DNA of 33,078 nucleotides, from contig VXPO01000077.1 in assembly GCA_009839505.1 (NCBI GenBank), positions 1-33,078 of the forward strand, given 5' to 3'. This DNA is from Gammaproteobacteria bacterium (lineage in GTDB: Bacteria; Pseudomonadota; Gammaproteobacteria; Pseudomonadales; Azotimanducaceae). Shown in pieces: positions 7,984 to 15,426 of this stretch. The notes beneath the pieces were generated by a model. The model was given only the letters and a program-made list of their open reading frames with translations, searched no databases and had not been told where the DNA came from. Position 1 is the first letter of the stretch, and each line of letters opens with the position of its first letter. The position numbers and the translations under genes are program-made.

Positions 7984-8370
7984 ATGCTGGACACGAACGT
8001 CGTGTGTGACTTGGTTCGTCAGCCGAATGGAAGCGTTGGTGGTCGCGTCACCGCGCTGGAGCAAGGATCCTTCAGTATCAGCGTCATCGTAGCCGCCGAA
8101 CTGCAATACAGCGCTGCGCGTAGCCGCTCCTCGCGTTTTAGGAAGCAACTCGACGCCGTTCTGTCTGCAATCGAAACGGTGCCGCTCGATGAGCCAGTAG
8201 ACACACACTATGGAACGATCCGTTCGGAACTTGAGCGGATCGGTCGTCCCATCGGCCAGAACGATCTGCTGATCGCCGCGCATGCCCGAGCGCTTGGTGG
8301 GACTCTCGTAACGAACAACACACGCGAGTTTGGCCGTGTCCCCGATCTAGACATCGAGGATTGGCGGTGA
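7984..8370 (+). CDS. vapC: PIN-domain VapC-like toxin ribonuclease, no antitoxin beside it
   Basis: 128 residues; the ATG at 7984 follows GGGGA. The PIN fold active-site acids are in place: D3 in MLDTNVV, E39 in VAAELQYSAA, D94 in GQNDLLIAAHA, and the C-terminal LVTNNTREFGRVP. VapC proteins are Mg-dependent RNases, usually cutting tRNA or rRNA, and normally follow a VapB antitoxin gene. Here only 7 bp separate it from the selenoprotein stop and no small antitoxin gene lies on either side, so it is an orphan or its partner is elsewhere. Confidence 0.9.
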   Translation: MLDTNVVCDLVRQPNGSVGGRVTALEQGSFSISVIVAAELQYSAARSRSSRFRKQLDAVLSAIETVPLDEPVDTHYGTIRSELERIGRPIGQNDLLIAAHARALGGTLVTNNTREFGRVPDLDIEDWR

Positions 8371-8535
8371 CGTACGGACCAGATGGCGGCTGAGGCGAGC
8401 GCATCCCGCCGCCTTGATCGTGAGTCCTGTCCAGCAGTACCGGTTGGTCCGAGCGCCGATACTTCGGCGTTGCAGGTTGCAAATGTCAGTTCAAGCGGCA
8501 AGGTTGGCGTCGTCCGTGGTCGATTGAGACTTGAC

Positions 8536-9537
8536 ATGCAGCCACCTGCCGCGTCAGCCGGGACTCCCAGCGGCGTCCGACCCCGAAGGCCGGCAATCGG
8601 CGGAAGTCCGAGAATCGCGACGACTCTGTCGGCCAGGCTCGTTGCGAGCGGTGCACTCACAGTCCAACTGGTTGCGGGAGCGATGCTCTCGGTGCCGGCA
8701 TTGGCTCAGAATCCGGAGGACGGTTTGAATACCCACCACACCCCCGGCACGCGCTTTCGGGACTGCCCCGCGTGTCCCGAAATGGTCGTTTTGCCACCAG
8801 GCACCTATCTCATGGGTTCGCCCGATACCGAGGAGGGCCGACGACCGAGCGAAGGTCCCGTACACCGGGTGACGATCGGTCAAGCCTTCGCGTTGGGCGT
8901 CTACGAGGTGACGTTCGCCGAGTGGGAAGCCTGCGTCGAGGACGGCGGCTGCAACGGCTACCGACCGAAGCGTCGATTCTTCGGCCGCGATTGGGGTCAT
9001 CCGCAGTATCCGGTGACGCGCGTCGATCCCAGCGACATCGAGCCCTATCTGGCGTGGCTCTCCCAGAAAACCGGGAATCGATACCGTCTGCCGAGCGAGG
9101 CCGAATGGGAGTACGCCGCGCGGGCGGGCACGACGACTCCCTACTACACTGGCAACACCGTGTCACAGGACCAAGCCAACTACGGCCGGTACTTCGTCGG
9201 CAGGCCGGTGGCAGTCGGCAGCTATCCACCCAATCCGTTCGGGCTTCATGACATGTTCGGCAACGTCGCCGAGTGGTGTGCGGACTGCTGGAACGCCAAC
9301 TACGCCGGGGCTCCCACGGATGGCAGTGCGTGGCGGTCCGGCAATTGTGATCGATACGTGCTGCGCGGCGGCCATTGGGCCAGCGACGCCGAAGGCTTCC
9401 GGACGGGCGTCACACCGCGAGACTTGCGCGCCGCCAGCCGCAGTTTCGGGCCGCCACCAACAAACTGGATTCGGCGGCGGGTCAAAGTCGGTGGCCGCGA
9501 CGTGGTGATCGGGTTTCGGGTTGCGCGGGACCTGTGA
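8536..9537 (+). CDS. Exported formylglycine-generating-enzyme (SUMF1)-like protein
   Basis: 333 residues from the ATG at 8536, with a long basic N-region, a hydrophobic core (ARLVASGALTVQLVAGAML) and a likely cleavage after A57 in ALAQ. The frame is open back to 8383, and neither start has a strong ribosome site. The FGE-sulfatase domain follows: MVVLPPGTYLMGS, VYEVTFAEWEAC, YRLPSEAEWEYAARAGT, NPFGLHDMFGNVAEWC and VLRGGHW. The C-terminal region does not show the cysteine pair of true sulfatase-activating FGE, so it may be a binding or regulatory relative of the PvdO/EgtB type. Expected in the periplasm. Confidence 0.85.
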   Translation: MQPPAASAGTPSGVRPRRPAIGGSPRIATTLSARLVASGALTVQLVAGAMLSVPALAQNPEDGLNTHHTPGTRFRDCPACPEMVVLPPGTYLMGSPDTEEGRRPSEGPVHRVTIGQAFALGVYEVTFAEWEACVEDGGCNGYRPKRRFFGRDWGHPQYPVTRVDPSDIEPYLAWLSQKTGNRYRLPSEAEWEYAARAGTTTPYYTGNTVSQDQANYGRYFVGRPVAVGSYPPNPFGLHDMFGNVAEWCADCWNANYAGAPTDGSAWRSGNCDRYVLRGGHWASDAEGFRTGVTPRDLRAASRSFGPPPTNWIRRRVKVGGRDVVIGFRVARDL

Positions 9538-9563
9538 GGGCAAGATTGCCAATTGACAAGATA

Positions 9564-9585
9564 TGGCGGAGAGAGAGTCCGACAC
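9564..9585 (+). repeat. att-like sequence resembling the island end
   Basis: TGGCGGAGAGAGAG followed by TCCGACAC differs from the island left end at 11724-11745 at only two of 22 positions (9574 and 9582). It also matches the tRNA-Ser 3' end at 13 of 14 positions. It may be an old attachment site. Confidence 0.45.
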
Positions 9586-9632
9586 CTACAAGCCGATTGG
9601 AGCGCCCGCGGAAAACCGTTCAGGATGAGCGG

Positions 9633-10343
9633 ATGGCCACCCCGCAGTTGCACATGCAAACGTTGTTCCGGTTGGACGCCGAGGGACGGATCGCATGTAC
9701 GCGCGAACCCGTCAGCATGCGCGGCCCGGTGTTCTGGCTCGCGCGGGGCCGCGTCGACTGCGCGTGGGCAGTACGTCGCGATACGCCCACCCACATTGCA
9801 CTTGAGTTGGCGAACTTGGCCCGGGCTGAGCCGGCCGGCACCGAGTTCCGTGCGCCTCCCGTGCATGAACGCCGCTACCGATCTCTCGTCGAGGGGGAGG
9901 TGGTGAGCGGACCGGCGTTCGACTTCCCCGCTTCTGTCACGGAACAAGCCGGCGTCGTCTTCGTCGACGACGTCGATCGACTGCTCACGCACTTCCCGGA
10001 CTGGCGTGAGGAAGAGGTGGCCGGCCGCATGCCTATTGCAGCCGTCGAACAGGACGGAAGCGCCGTTAGCGTGTGCTGCTGCGCGAGGAGTTCCGCACAG
10101 GCCGCCGAGGCCGGGCTGGAGACGGCGTCCGAGTTTCGTGGTCGCGGACTTGCCGCGCGCGTGACCTCGGCCTGGGCGCTCGCCGTGCGCGCGTCCGCCA
10201 GGACGCCGCTGTACAGCACGTCGTGGGATAACAAGGAATCCCTGGCGGTGGCGCGCAAACTCGGACTGGACCTCTACGCCAGCGCTTGGAGCATCAACGA
10301 TGGCGTCAGCCGCGAACCCCCGCGCGCGGCAGCCCCGTATTGA
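9633..10343 (+). CDS. GNAT-family N-acetyltransferase
   Basis: 236 residues from the ATG at 9633, preceded by AGGATGAG; the longer open frame upstream runs through the previous gene out of phase and is not credited. The C-terminal half carries the acetyl-CoA motif A around SEFRGRGLAARVTSAWA (R169-G-R-G172), and the motif B-like TSWDNKESLAVARKLGL. The N-terminal half (1-125) has no recognisable domain, which is common in FR47-like GNAT enzymes. It transfers an acetyl group from acetyl-CoA to an unknown amine. It converges with the homocysteine methyltransferase gene across 78 bp. Confidence 0.8.
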   Translation: MATPQLHMQTLFRLDAEGRIACTREPVSMRGPVFWLARGRVDCAWAVRRDTPTHIALELANLARAEPAGTEFRAPPVHERRYRSLVEGEVVSGPAFDFPASVTEQAGVVFVDDVDRLLTHFPDWREEEVAGRMPIAAVEQDGSAVSVCCCARSSAQAAEAGLETASEFRGRGLAARVTSAWALAVRASARTPLYSTSWDNKESLAVARKLGLDLYASAWSINDGVSREPPRAAAPY

Positions 10344-10421
10344 CGAGAGCTATGGGGCGTCAATGACTTGCGCCCAACGCACAAGCGGGCCGGTGCAATT
10401 TCCGGATTAACTGTGCTCGCG

Positions 10422-11417
10422 CTAGGAGGTTGGACCGGGGCGAGATCCAGGCCGTGCCGGGAGCTGGTCCACCATCGCGCGAATGTGGTGGACGGTGGTC
10501 CCGCAGCAGCCACCAATGATCTGAACACCACCGTCGACCCAGCCCCGGCAGTAGCCGGCGTACTCATCCGGTGGCACGGTGCCCCGGTGCTGACGGGTCT
10601 CGGCATCGAAACCGGTCGCTTCCGGATAGGCCATGACCGGGCCGCTCCAGCGGTCGAAGACGACCTCGAGCCCAAGGGTCGTGGATGGCATTGAACTGTG
10701 CATGATGCCGACGGCCTGGGGGCCGAGTGCGCACAGCGCGTCGATGATCGTCTCCAGCGGTTTGGTGGCGCCTTGCTCGTAGTCTTCCGAAACTCGGCCA
10801 TCCGCCTCCTCCCATACGATGTTCCAACCGACCATCTGGTCGTCGGGACCCCGACTGGTGCTGATGCCCGTCCACACCGGCAGACCAGTGGCCACTGCGG
10901 CCTCCATCGTCCGGCTCGCATTCTCGATGTCCGTCATCATTTCCATCACGAGGAGGTCGCAGCCCGCTTCGGCGAGGACGTCCGCCATTTCCCGGTAGTT
11001 CGCGGCCTGTTGTTGCGGAGAAGGCTCGTATGCGGGATCGGGTCCAACGGTTCCGGGCAGCCACGCGACGTGGTTCGACATCGAGCCCGCGACAGCCACC
11101 GGCCGGTCGGGCGCCACTCGATCCAAGGCTTCGCGTGCGAGTTCGACCGCGCGCCGGATGTTGGACACGGTCTGGTCACCGTAGCCAACGGCCTCCATCA
11201 CATGTCGGCAGCTCGCGAACGTGTTGGCGGTGATCACGTCGGCGCCCGCTTCGAGATAGGACTCGTGTACGCGCCGAACCGTGTCGGGATCCGTCAGGTT
11301 CGCCAACCCGCACCACGCGGCTTTATCCATCTTCCCGCCGATGCGGTCGATTTCCGAGCCGATCGCGCCATCGAGCACGATGACGTCGCCGGCGTCGAGT
11401 TTGTCGTCGAGAATCAT
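10422..11417 (-). CDS. Homocysteine S-methyltransferase family protein
   Basis: 331 residues from the ATG at 11417, behind AAGGTGG; the frame upstream to 11621 lacks family features. The TIM-barrel signatures are VLDGAIGSEIDR, GADVITANTFAS (58-69), GCDLLVMEMM and the zinc-binding pair C304-C305 in IIGGCCGTT. Family enzymes move a methyl group from a donor such as S-methylmethionine or betaine to homocysteine, and use three cysteines for zinc. The first ligand, usually in a GxNC motif, is replaced by GIMHSS with H240 here, so either zinc binding uses histidine or the activity differs. A link to the metY operon through homocysteine is possible but they are 4 kb apart. Confidence 0.85.
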   Translation of the reverse strand: MILDDKLDAGDVIVLDGAIGSEIDRIGGKMDKAAWCGLANLTDPDTVRRVHESYLEAGADVITANTFASCRHVMEAVGYGDQTVSNIRRAVELAREALDRVAPDRPVAVAGSMSNHVAWLPGTVGPDPAYEPSPQQQAANYREMADVLAEAGCDLLVMEMMTDIENASRTMEAAVATGLPVWTGISTSRGPDDQMVGWNIVWEEADGRVSEDYEQGATKPLETIIDALCALGPQAVGIMHSSMPSTTLGLEVVFDRWSGPVMAYPEATGFDAETRQHRGTVPPDEYAGYCRGWVDGGVQIIGGCCGTTVHHIRAMVDQLPARPGSRPGPTS

Positions 11418-11869
11418 TGATGTTCCACCTTCGCCGAACCCTGTGTTGCGACGGGCCCCGTCTGAAAGCGCTCGGCGAGTAGGCAACGATACAGCTTGAG
11501 CGCAAGGTCTGGCCGGTTCGCCTCCCGATGATGCCGGGTTGCGGTCGACAGGACCATGGACTGTCAAGGTTCCTCGGCGACGACGATGGCAAGGCGTTCC
11601 TCCGAGGCACCTGTCAGCCAAACCGCGTCGCCGGGCGCCTACTGGTTGAGCCGCGCACCGGTAGCCCTGTACGCGGAAGCATGACTCGATATTAGAAGGT
11701 GCAAGCCTGCGCGCGTTGACACCTGGCGGAGAGGGAGTCCGTCACTGACACTTTTCACTGAGCATCCCTCGGCCCCGTCAAGTAACGTTAACATACTGAT
11801 AAATGGACCATATTAAGTCTCACGAATACGCTTGACCTGTCACATGGCTTCCCCCAAACTGGCGCTGAT
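11418..11869. other. Gene-free stretch at the left island junction
   Basis: About 450 bp between divergent genes. It contains the 14-bp att repeat at 11724. To the right of it the DNA becomes visibly AT-richer (around 11770-11840, with GTTAAC and several TA-rich words), as is usual for attP arms and the integrase promoter. No gene is supported. Confidence 0.7.
11724..11737 (+). repeat. attL, left direct repeat of the island
   Basis: TGGCGGAGAGGGAG is identical to 29794-29807, the 3' end of tRNA-Ser (CCA, discriminator base, acceptor strand and three T-stem bases). It lies about 145 bp upstream of the integrase start in the same orientation as the tRNA copy, as expected for site-specific integration. 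Confidence 0.8.
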
Positions 11870-13030
11870 TTGGGTACGACTTTGGCAAAACTCACGGCGC
11901 GAAGGATTGAGACGGCGAAGGGTCCCGCGAAGCTGACTGATGAGCACGGATTGTACCTCCGGGTGTCGCCGAGGGGCGCGAAGTCCTGGATCCAGCGGCT
12001 GAACATCCAGGGCCTCCGGACGGACAACTCAATCGGCCACTACCCGGCGGTGGGCTTGGCGGAGGCGCGCGTCACCGCTTTCGAGCGTTGGAAGATCGCC
12101 AAGGCGGGCGGTGACCCGCGGAAGGAGAACGGCAAGGCGGTGCTTGCGCCGACGTTCGCCGAAGCGGCGGAGGCTGTGATCGCCATGCACACGCCTACCT
12201 GGCGCAGTCCCAAGTCGGGGCTACAGTGGCGGGCAAGTCTCGAGACCTACGCATATCCGAGCATTGGCGAACTGCCGATGTCGGAAATCACGCCCGGGCA
12301 CGTCATGGCCGTGCTACTGCCGATCTGGAACGACAAGCGCGAGACGGCGCGGCGCGTTAAACAGCGCATCTCGGCGATCTGCCGTTGGTCGGTTGCGCAG
12401 GGTTACCGCACCGACGATCCGGCTGGCATCGTGGTGGACGCGGCGCTGCCACGCAACGCGACCAAGCGGCGGCCCATGCCCGCGCTTCCCTACGACGAGG
12501 TGGCGGATTGCCTCGCGAAGGTGAAGGCGAGCCACCGAGCGAGCGCGTCGTCGAAGCTGGCGCTGGAGTTCCTGGTGCTGACGGCGGCACGGTCGGCCGA
12601 GGTGCGCAAGGCGACCTGGGACGAGATGGACGTCGCGTCCGCGACTTGGACGGTGCCGGCCGAGCGGATGAAGGCGAACCGGGAGCATCGCGTGCCCTTG
12701 TCGCGACGCGCCATCGAAGTGCTGGCGGAGGCTGCGGGGCTGTCAGACGGCTCGGAGTTGGTGTTTCCGGGCGTCCGTCAGGGCCGCCCGCTGAGCGAGA
12801 ACACGCACGCGAAGCTACTTCGCGAGCTTGGGTTCGACGCGGTGACGCATGGTTTTCGGTCAAGCTTCCGGGACTATGCCGCAGAACGGACGCACACGCC
12901 TCACGCGGTCATGGAGGCAGCGCTCGCGCACACGATCAAGGACAAGGCCGAGGCAGCGTATGCCCGCAGTGATCTCTTCGAGAAGCGGCGACGGTTGATG
13001 GAGTCTTGGGCGGAGTACCTGAGCGGCTGA
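11870..13030 (+). CDS. int: P4-type tyrosine integrase (DUF4102 arm-binding domain)
   Basis: 386 residues from TTG at 11870; a second TTG at 11882 gives the family-typical MAKLTARRIETAK and may be the true start. No ATG is in frame. The N-terminal arm-DNA-binding domain (1-85) shows KLTDEHGLYLRVSPRGAKSW. The catalytic domain has R241 in TAARSAEVRKATW, H327-x-x-R330 in THGFRSSF, H354 in LAHTIKDKAEAAYARSD and the nucleophile Y364, all present. The family cuts and rejoins DNA at tRNA 3' ends, which fits the tRNA-Ser repeat flanking this island. The gene looks intact, so excision may still be possible. Confidence 0.92.
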   Translation: MGTTLAKLTARRIETAKGPAKLTDEHGLYLRVSPRGAKSWIQRLNIQGLRTDNSIGHYPAVGLAEARVTAFERWKIAKAGGDPRKENGKAVLAPTFAEAAEAVIAMHTPTWRSPKSGLQWRASLETYAYPSIGELPMSEITPGHVMAVLLPIWNDKRETARRVKQRISAICRWSVAQGYRTDDPAGIVVDAALPRNATKRRPMPALPYDEVADCLAKVKASHRASASSKLALEFLVLTAARSAEVRKATWDEMDVASATWTVPAERMKANREHRVPLSRRAIEVLAEAAGLSDGSELVFPGVRQGRPLSENTHAKLLRELGFDAVTHGFRSSFRDYAAERTHTPHAVMEAALAHTIKDKAEAAYARSDLFEKRRRLMESWAEYLSG

Positions 13031-13129
13031 GCGGGATTGGCCTCGGAACTCATCGTCAGCGGCGAAGCATCTCCCCCTCGTTCCGCTTGCACCGACAGTC
13101 GTGTGCGACGACTGAGCGAACGCCGGCTA

Positions 13130-13159
13130 CCAATCAGGTAACGCGCCGGTTACCATTGG
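13130..13159. promoter_or_regulatory. Palindromic operator upstream of the toxin-antitoxin pair
   Basis: Arms GGTAAC (13137-13142) and GTTACC (13149-13154) around GCGCCG, extended after a 2-nt bulge by CCAAT (13130-13134) and ATTGG (13155-13159). It ends 3 bp before the toxin start. Toxin-antitoxin operons are typically self-repressed through such palindromes; that role is inferred here. Confidence 0.6.
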
Positions 13160-13162
13160 CCA

Positions 13163-13489
13163 GTGGTTCAAGTCACCGAGTATGTTGATGCCCAAGGTCG
13201 CCGTCCGTTCGAACGATGGTTCAATCGCCTCGATGGACAAGCCGCGATCAAGGTTACCGCGGCGTTGGACCGCATGGGACGAGGCATGGTGTCCAATGCG
13301 AAGAGCGTTGGAGCGGGAGTCCTGGAATACCGCATCGACTCTGGTCCGGGATATCGAGTCTATTTCGGGCGGGACGGCGCGACGTTGATCGTGCTGCTCG
13401 GGGGCGGTACGAAGAGACGCCAGCAGGCAGACATTGAGACGGCAAGGCGGCTTTGGCGCGACTACCGACGCAGGCAGCAGGAGGAGTAA
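13163..13489 (+). CDS. RelE/ParE-superfamily toxin (HigB-like addiction killer protein)
   Basis: 108 residues from a GTG at 13163 with only a weak ribosome site, which would keep toxin synthesis low. The compact basic fold of the phage Gp49/HigB type is seen in RPFERWFNRLDGQAAIKV (14-31), VLEYRIDSGPGYRVYFGR and LIVLLGGGTKRRQQADIETA. Family members are mostly ribosome-dependent mRNases. Toxin first and antitoxin second, 4 bp apart, is the higBA order. The palindrome just upstream is a likely operator. Confidence 0.85.
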   Translation: MVQVTEYVDAQGRRPFERWFNRLDGQAAIKVTAALDRMGRGMVSNAKSVGAGVLEYRIDSGPGYRVYFGRDGATLIVLLGGGTKRRQQADIETARRLWRDYRRRQQEE

Positions 13490-13493
13490 GACG

Positions 13494-13811
13494 ATGGCAT
13501 TGACCCGGGATTTCAAGGTGACGGTGCGGGAACGGCTCCAGCGCGACCCGGCATTCCGCGAGGCGCTCCTTACGGAGGCGGTGGACTGCCTTTTGTCCAG
13601 CGACGTGGAGACAGGCAAATCGCTGCTGCGCGACTACGTCAATGCCACTATCGGCTTCGGCGAACTCGGAGGACTCACGGACAAGTCGCCGAAGAGTCTG
13701 ATGCGCATGCTCAGTGCGACCGGCAACCCTCACGCGCGCAACCTTTTCGAGATCATCGACTGTTTGCAGCAACGGGAAGGCGTGCACCTGAAGGTGCAGG
13801 CAATCCGTTGA
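13494..13811 (+). CDS. HigA-like addiction-module antidote (HTH antitoxin)
   Basis: 105 residues from the ATG at 13494, behind a very strong AGGAGG site, so it should be translated better than the toxin. The C-terminal half is the helix-turn-helix of the addiction-module antidote family: LTDKSPKSLMRMLSATGNPH, then NLFEIIDCLQQREGVHLKV. The N-terminal VRERLQRDPAFREALLTEAV is also family-like. It should bind and neutralise the upstream toxin and repress the operon at the palindrome at 13130. The Mod gene starts 55 bp later in the same direction. Confidence 0.85.
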   Translation: MALTRDFKVTVRERLQRDPAFREALLTEAVDCLLSSDVETGKSLLRDYVNATIGFGELGGLTDKSPKSLMRMLSATGNPHARNLFEIIDCLQQREGVHLKVQAIR

Positions 13812-13866
13812 CTAAGGCGATGGGGGCGTCCCTGCCTGCCGGGGACTGGCACGAGGGAGACCACGA

Positions 13867-15420
13867 ATGCCGACTTTGAACTGGCTGACACGGGAGGCGG
13901 ACATCCGCGCGGCGACCCGGGTGGAGTATCGTTTACTTGAGGAGGTCGCGGAGCATTCGAGCGGCGAAGGCAAAACGGCGAACATGCTCATTCATGGCGA
14001 CAATCTCGACGCCCTGAAAGCGCTGCTGCCGTTCTACGCTGGACGTGTCAAGTGCATCTATATCGACCCGCCGTACAACACCCGGTCGGCGTTCGAGCAG
14101 TACGACGACAATCTCGAGCACACGCGTTGGCTGGCCATGATGTGGCCAAGGTTGGAGCTACTGCGCGAACTCCTGAGCGAGGATGGATCGATCTGGGTAT
14201 CCATCGACGACAACGAGGCACACTACCTCAAGGTCGTGATGGACGAGGTGATGGGGCGAAGTTCCTTCGTGGCGGACATCGTGTGGCAGCGTACGCACAC
14301 GCGAGAGAACCGAACGGACATCTCGAACGTCCATGACAACATCCTGGTGTATGCGAAGAACCGTGCGATTTGGCGTGAGATCAGGAATCCGTTGCCGAAG
14401 TCCGAAGAGCAGCTCCAGAGGTTCAAGAATCCTGATGGAGACCCACGCGGTAGGTGGGCGTCGCTGCCCATCCACGCGAAGGCTGAAAAGGGACGAAGGC
14501 GCGAGCAGTTCTTCACCATCACGTTGCCTTCAGGCCGCGAACTCGACCCGCCGCCAGGAAGATGCTGGCTGTACACGGAGGATCGGTTCCTCGAGATGTG
14601 TGCCGAAGACCGGATCTGGTTCGGGGAGAACGGGAACAACGCCCCGCGGCTTAAGAGCTTCCTGTCGGAGGTCCAGAGTGGGCTAGTACCGTCAACTCAT
14701 TGGTCACACAAGGAAGTCGGAACCACAGGGACGGCCAAGAGCGAAGTCGTGAGCCTCTTTGAGGGCGAAACGCCGTTCTCGACGCCAAAACCCGAGGCGC
14801 TGATAGAACGCGTGGTCCACATCGCCACGAATGCCGGCGATCTAGTTCTCGATTCCTTCCTCGGGTCAGGGACAACGGCGGCTGTTGCACACAAGATGGG
14901 ACGGCGCTGGATCGGGGTGGAGATGGGGGAGCACGCAGTCACGCATTGCGCTCCTCGTCTGCAGAAGGTAATCGACGGCGACGAGGGTGGTATTTCCGAA
15001 CGCGTGGGGTGGAAAGGCGGCGGCGGATTTCGGTTCTACAGGCTCGGGCCGCCTGCGTTCGACGCGGATGGGCGGATTCGTCCCGACATCCAGTTCTCGG
15101 CACTCGCTGCTCACGTGTGGTTTTCGGAGACCGGGACCCCGTGGGATGGTGACGGCTGCTCCCCGCTGCTTGGAATTCACGATGGGAGGGCATGGGCGCT
15201 GCTTTACAACGGAGTGCTCGGGGACAGGCGCGAGGACGGCGGGAACGTGCTTACGCGAGGAACGCTCGCCCTGATCCGCGAGAAGGCCGCCGAAACTGAG
15301 CAGGGATTCGCCGGGCCGCTAACGGTGTACGGTGAGCAGTCGCGCCTGGCGACGGAGACACTTGAGGGCGAGGGCATCGTCTTCAAACAGACGCCCTACG
15401 ACATTGAGTCACGGGCCTGA
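13867..15420 (+). CDS. mod: Type III restriction-modification DNA adenine methyltransferase (Mod)
   Basis: 517 residues. Motif IV D67-P-P-Y70 (in IYIDPPYNTRS) comes before motif I FLGSGTT (331-337), the beta-class order of N6-adenine/N4-cytosine methyltransferases, and STPKPEALIERV (305-316) is the matching conserved box. The N-terminal NMLIHGDNLDALKALLP is characteristic of Mod proteins. It methylates one strand of a short asymmetric site and gives the complex its specificity; the site cannot be read from sequence. The middle region (150-290) would hold target recognition. It is coupled to Res, whose GTG starts 6 bp after this stop. It is somewhat shorter than classical EcoP1-type Mod. Confidence 0.92.
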   Translation: MPTLNWLTREADIRAATRVEYRLLEEVAEHSSGEGKTANMLIHGDNLDALKALLPFYAGRVKCIYIDPPYNTRSAFEQYDDNLEHTRWLAMMWPRLELLRELLSEDGSIWVSIDDNEAHYLKVVMDEVMGRSSFVADIVWQRTHTRENRTDISNVHDNILVYAKNRAIWREIRNPLPKSEEQLQRFKNPDGDPRGRWASLPIHAKAEKGRRREQFFTITLPSGRELDPPPGRCWLYTEDRFLEMCAEDRIWFGENGNNAPRLKSFLSEVQSGLVPSTHWSHKEVGTTGTAKSEVVSLFEGETPFSTPKPEALIERVVHIATNAGDLVLDSFLGSGTTAAVAHKMGRRWIGVEMGEHAVTHCAPRLQKVIDGDEGGISERVGWKGGGGFRFYRLGPPAFDADGRIRPDIQFSALAAHVWFSETGTPWDGDGCSPLLGIHDGRAWALLYNGVLGDRREDGGNVLTRGTLALIREKAAETEQGFAGPLTVYGEQSRLATETLEGEGIVFKQTPYDIESRA

Positions 15421-15426
15421 GGCGGC

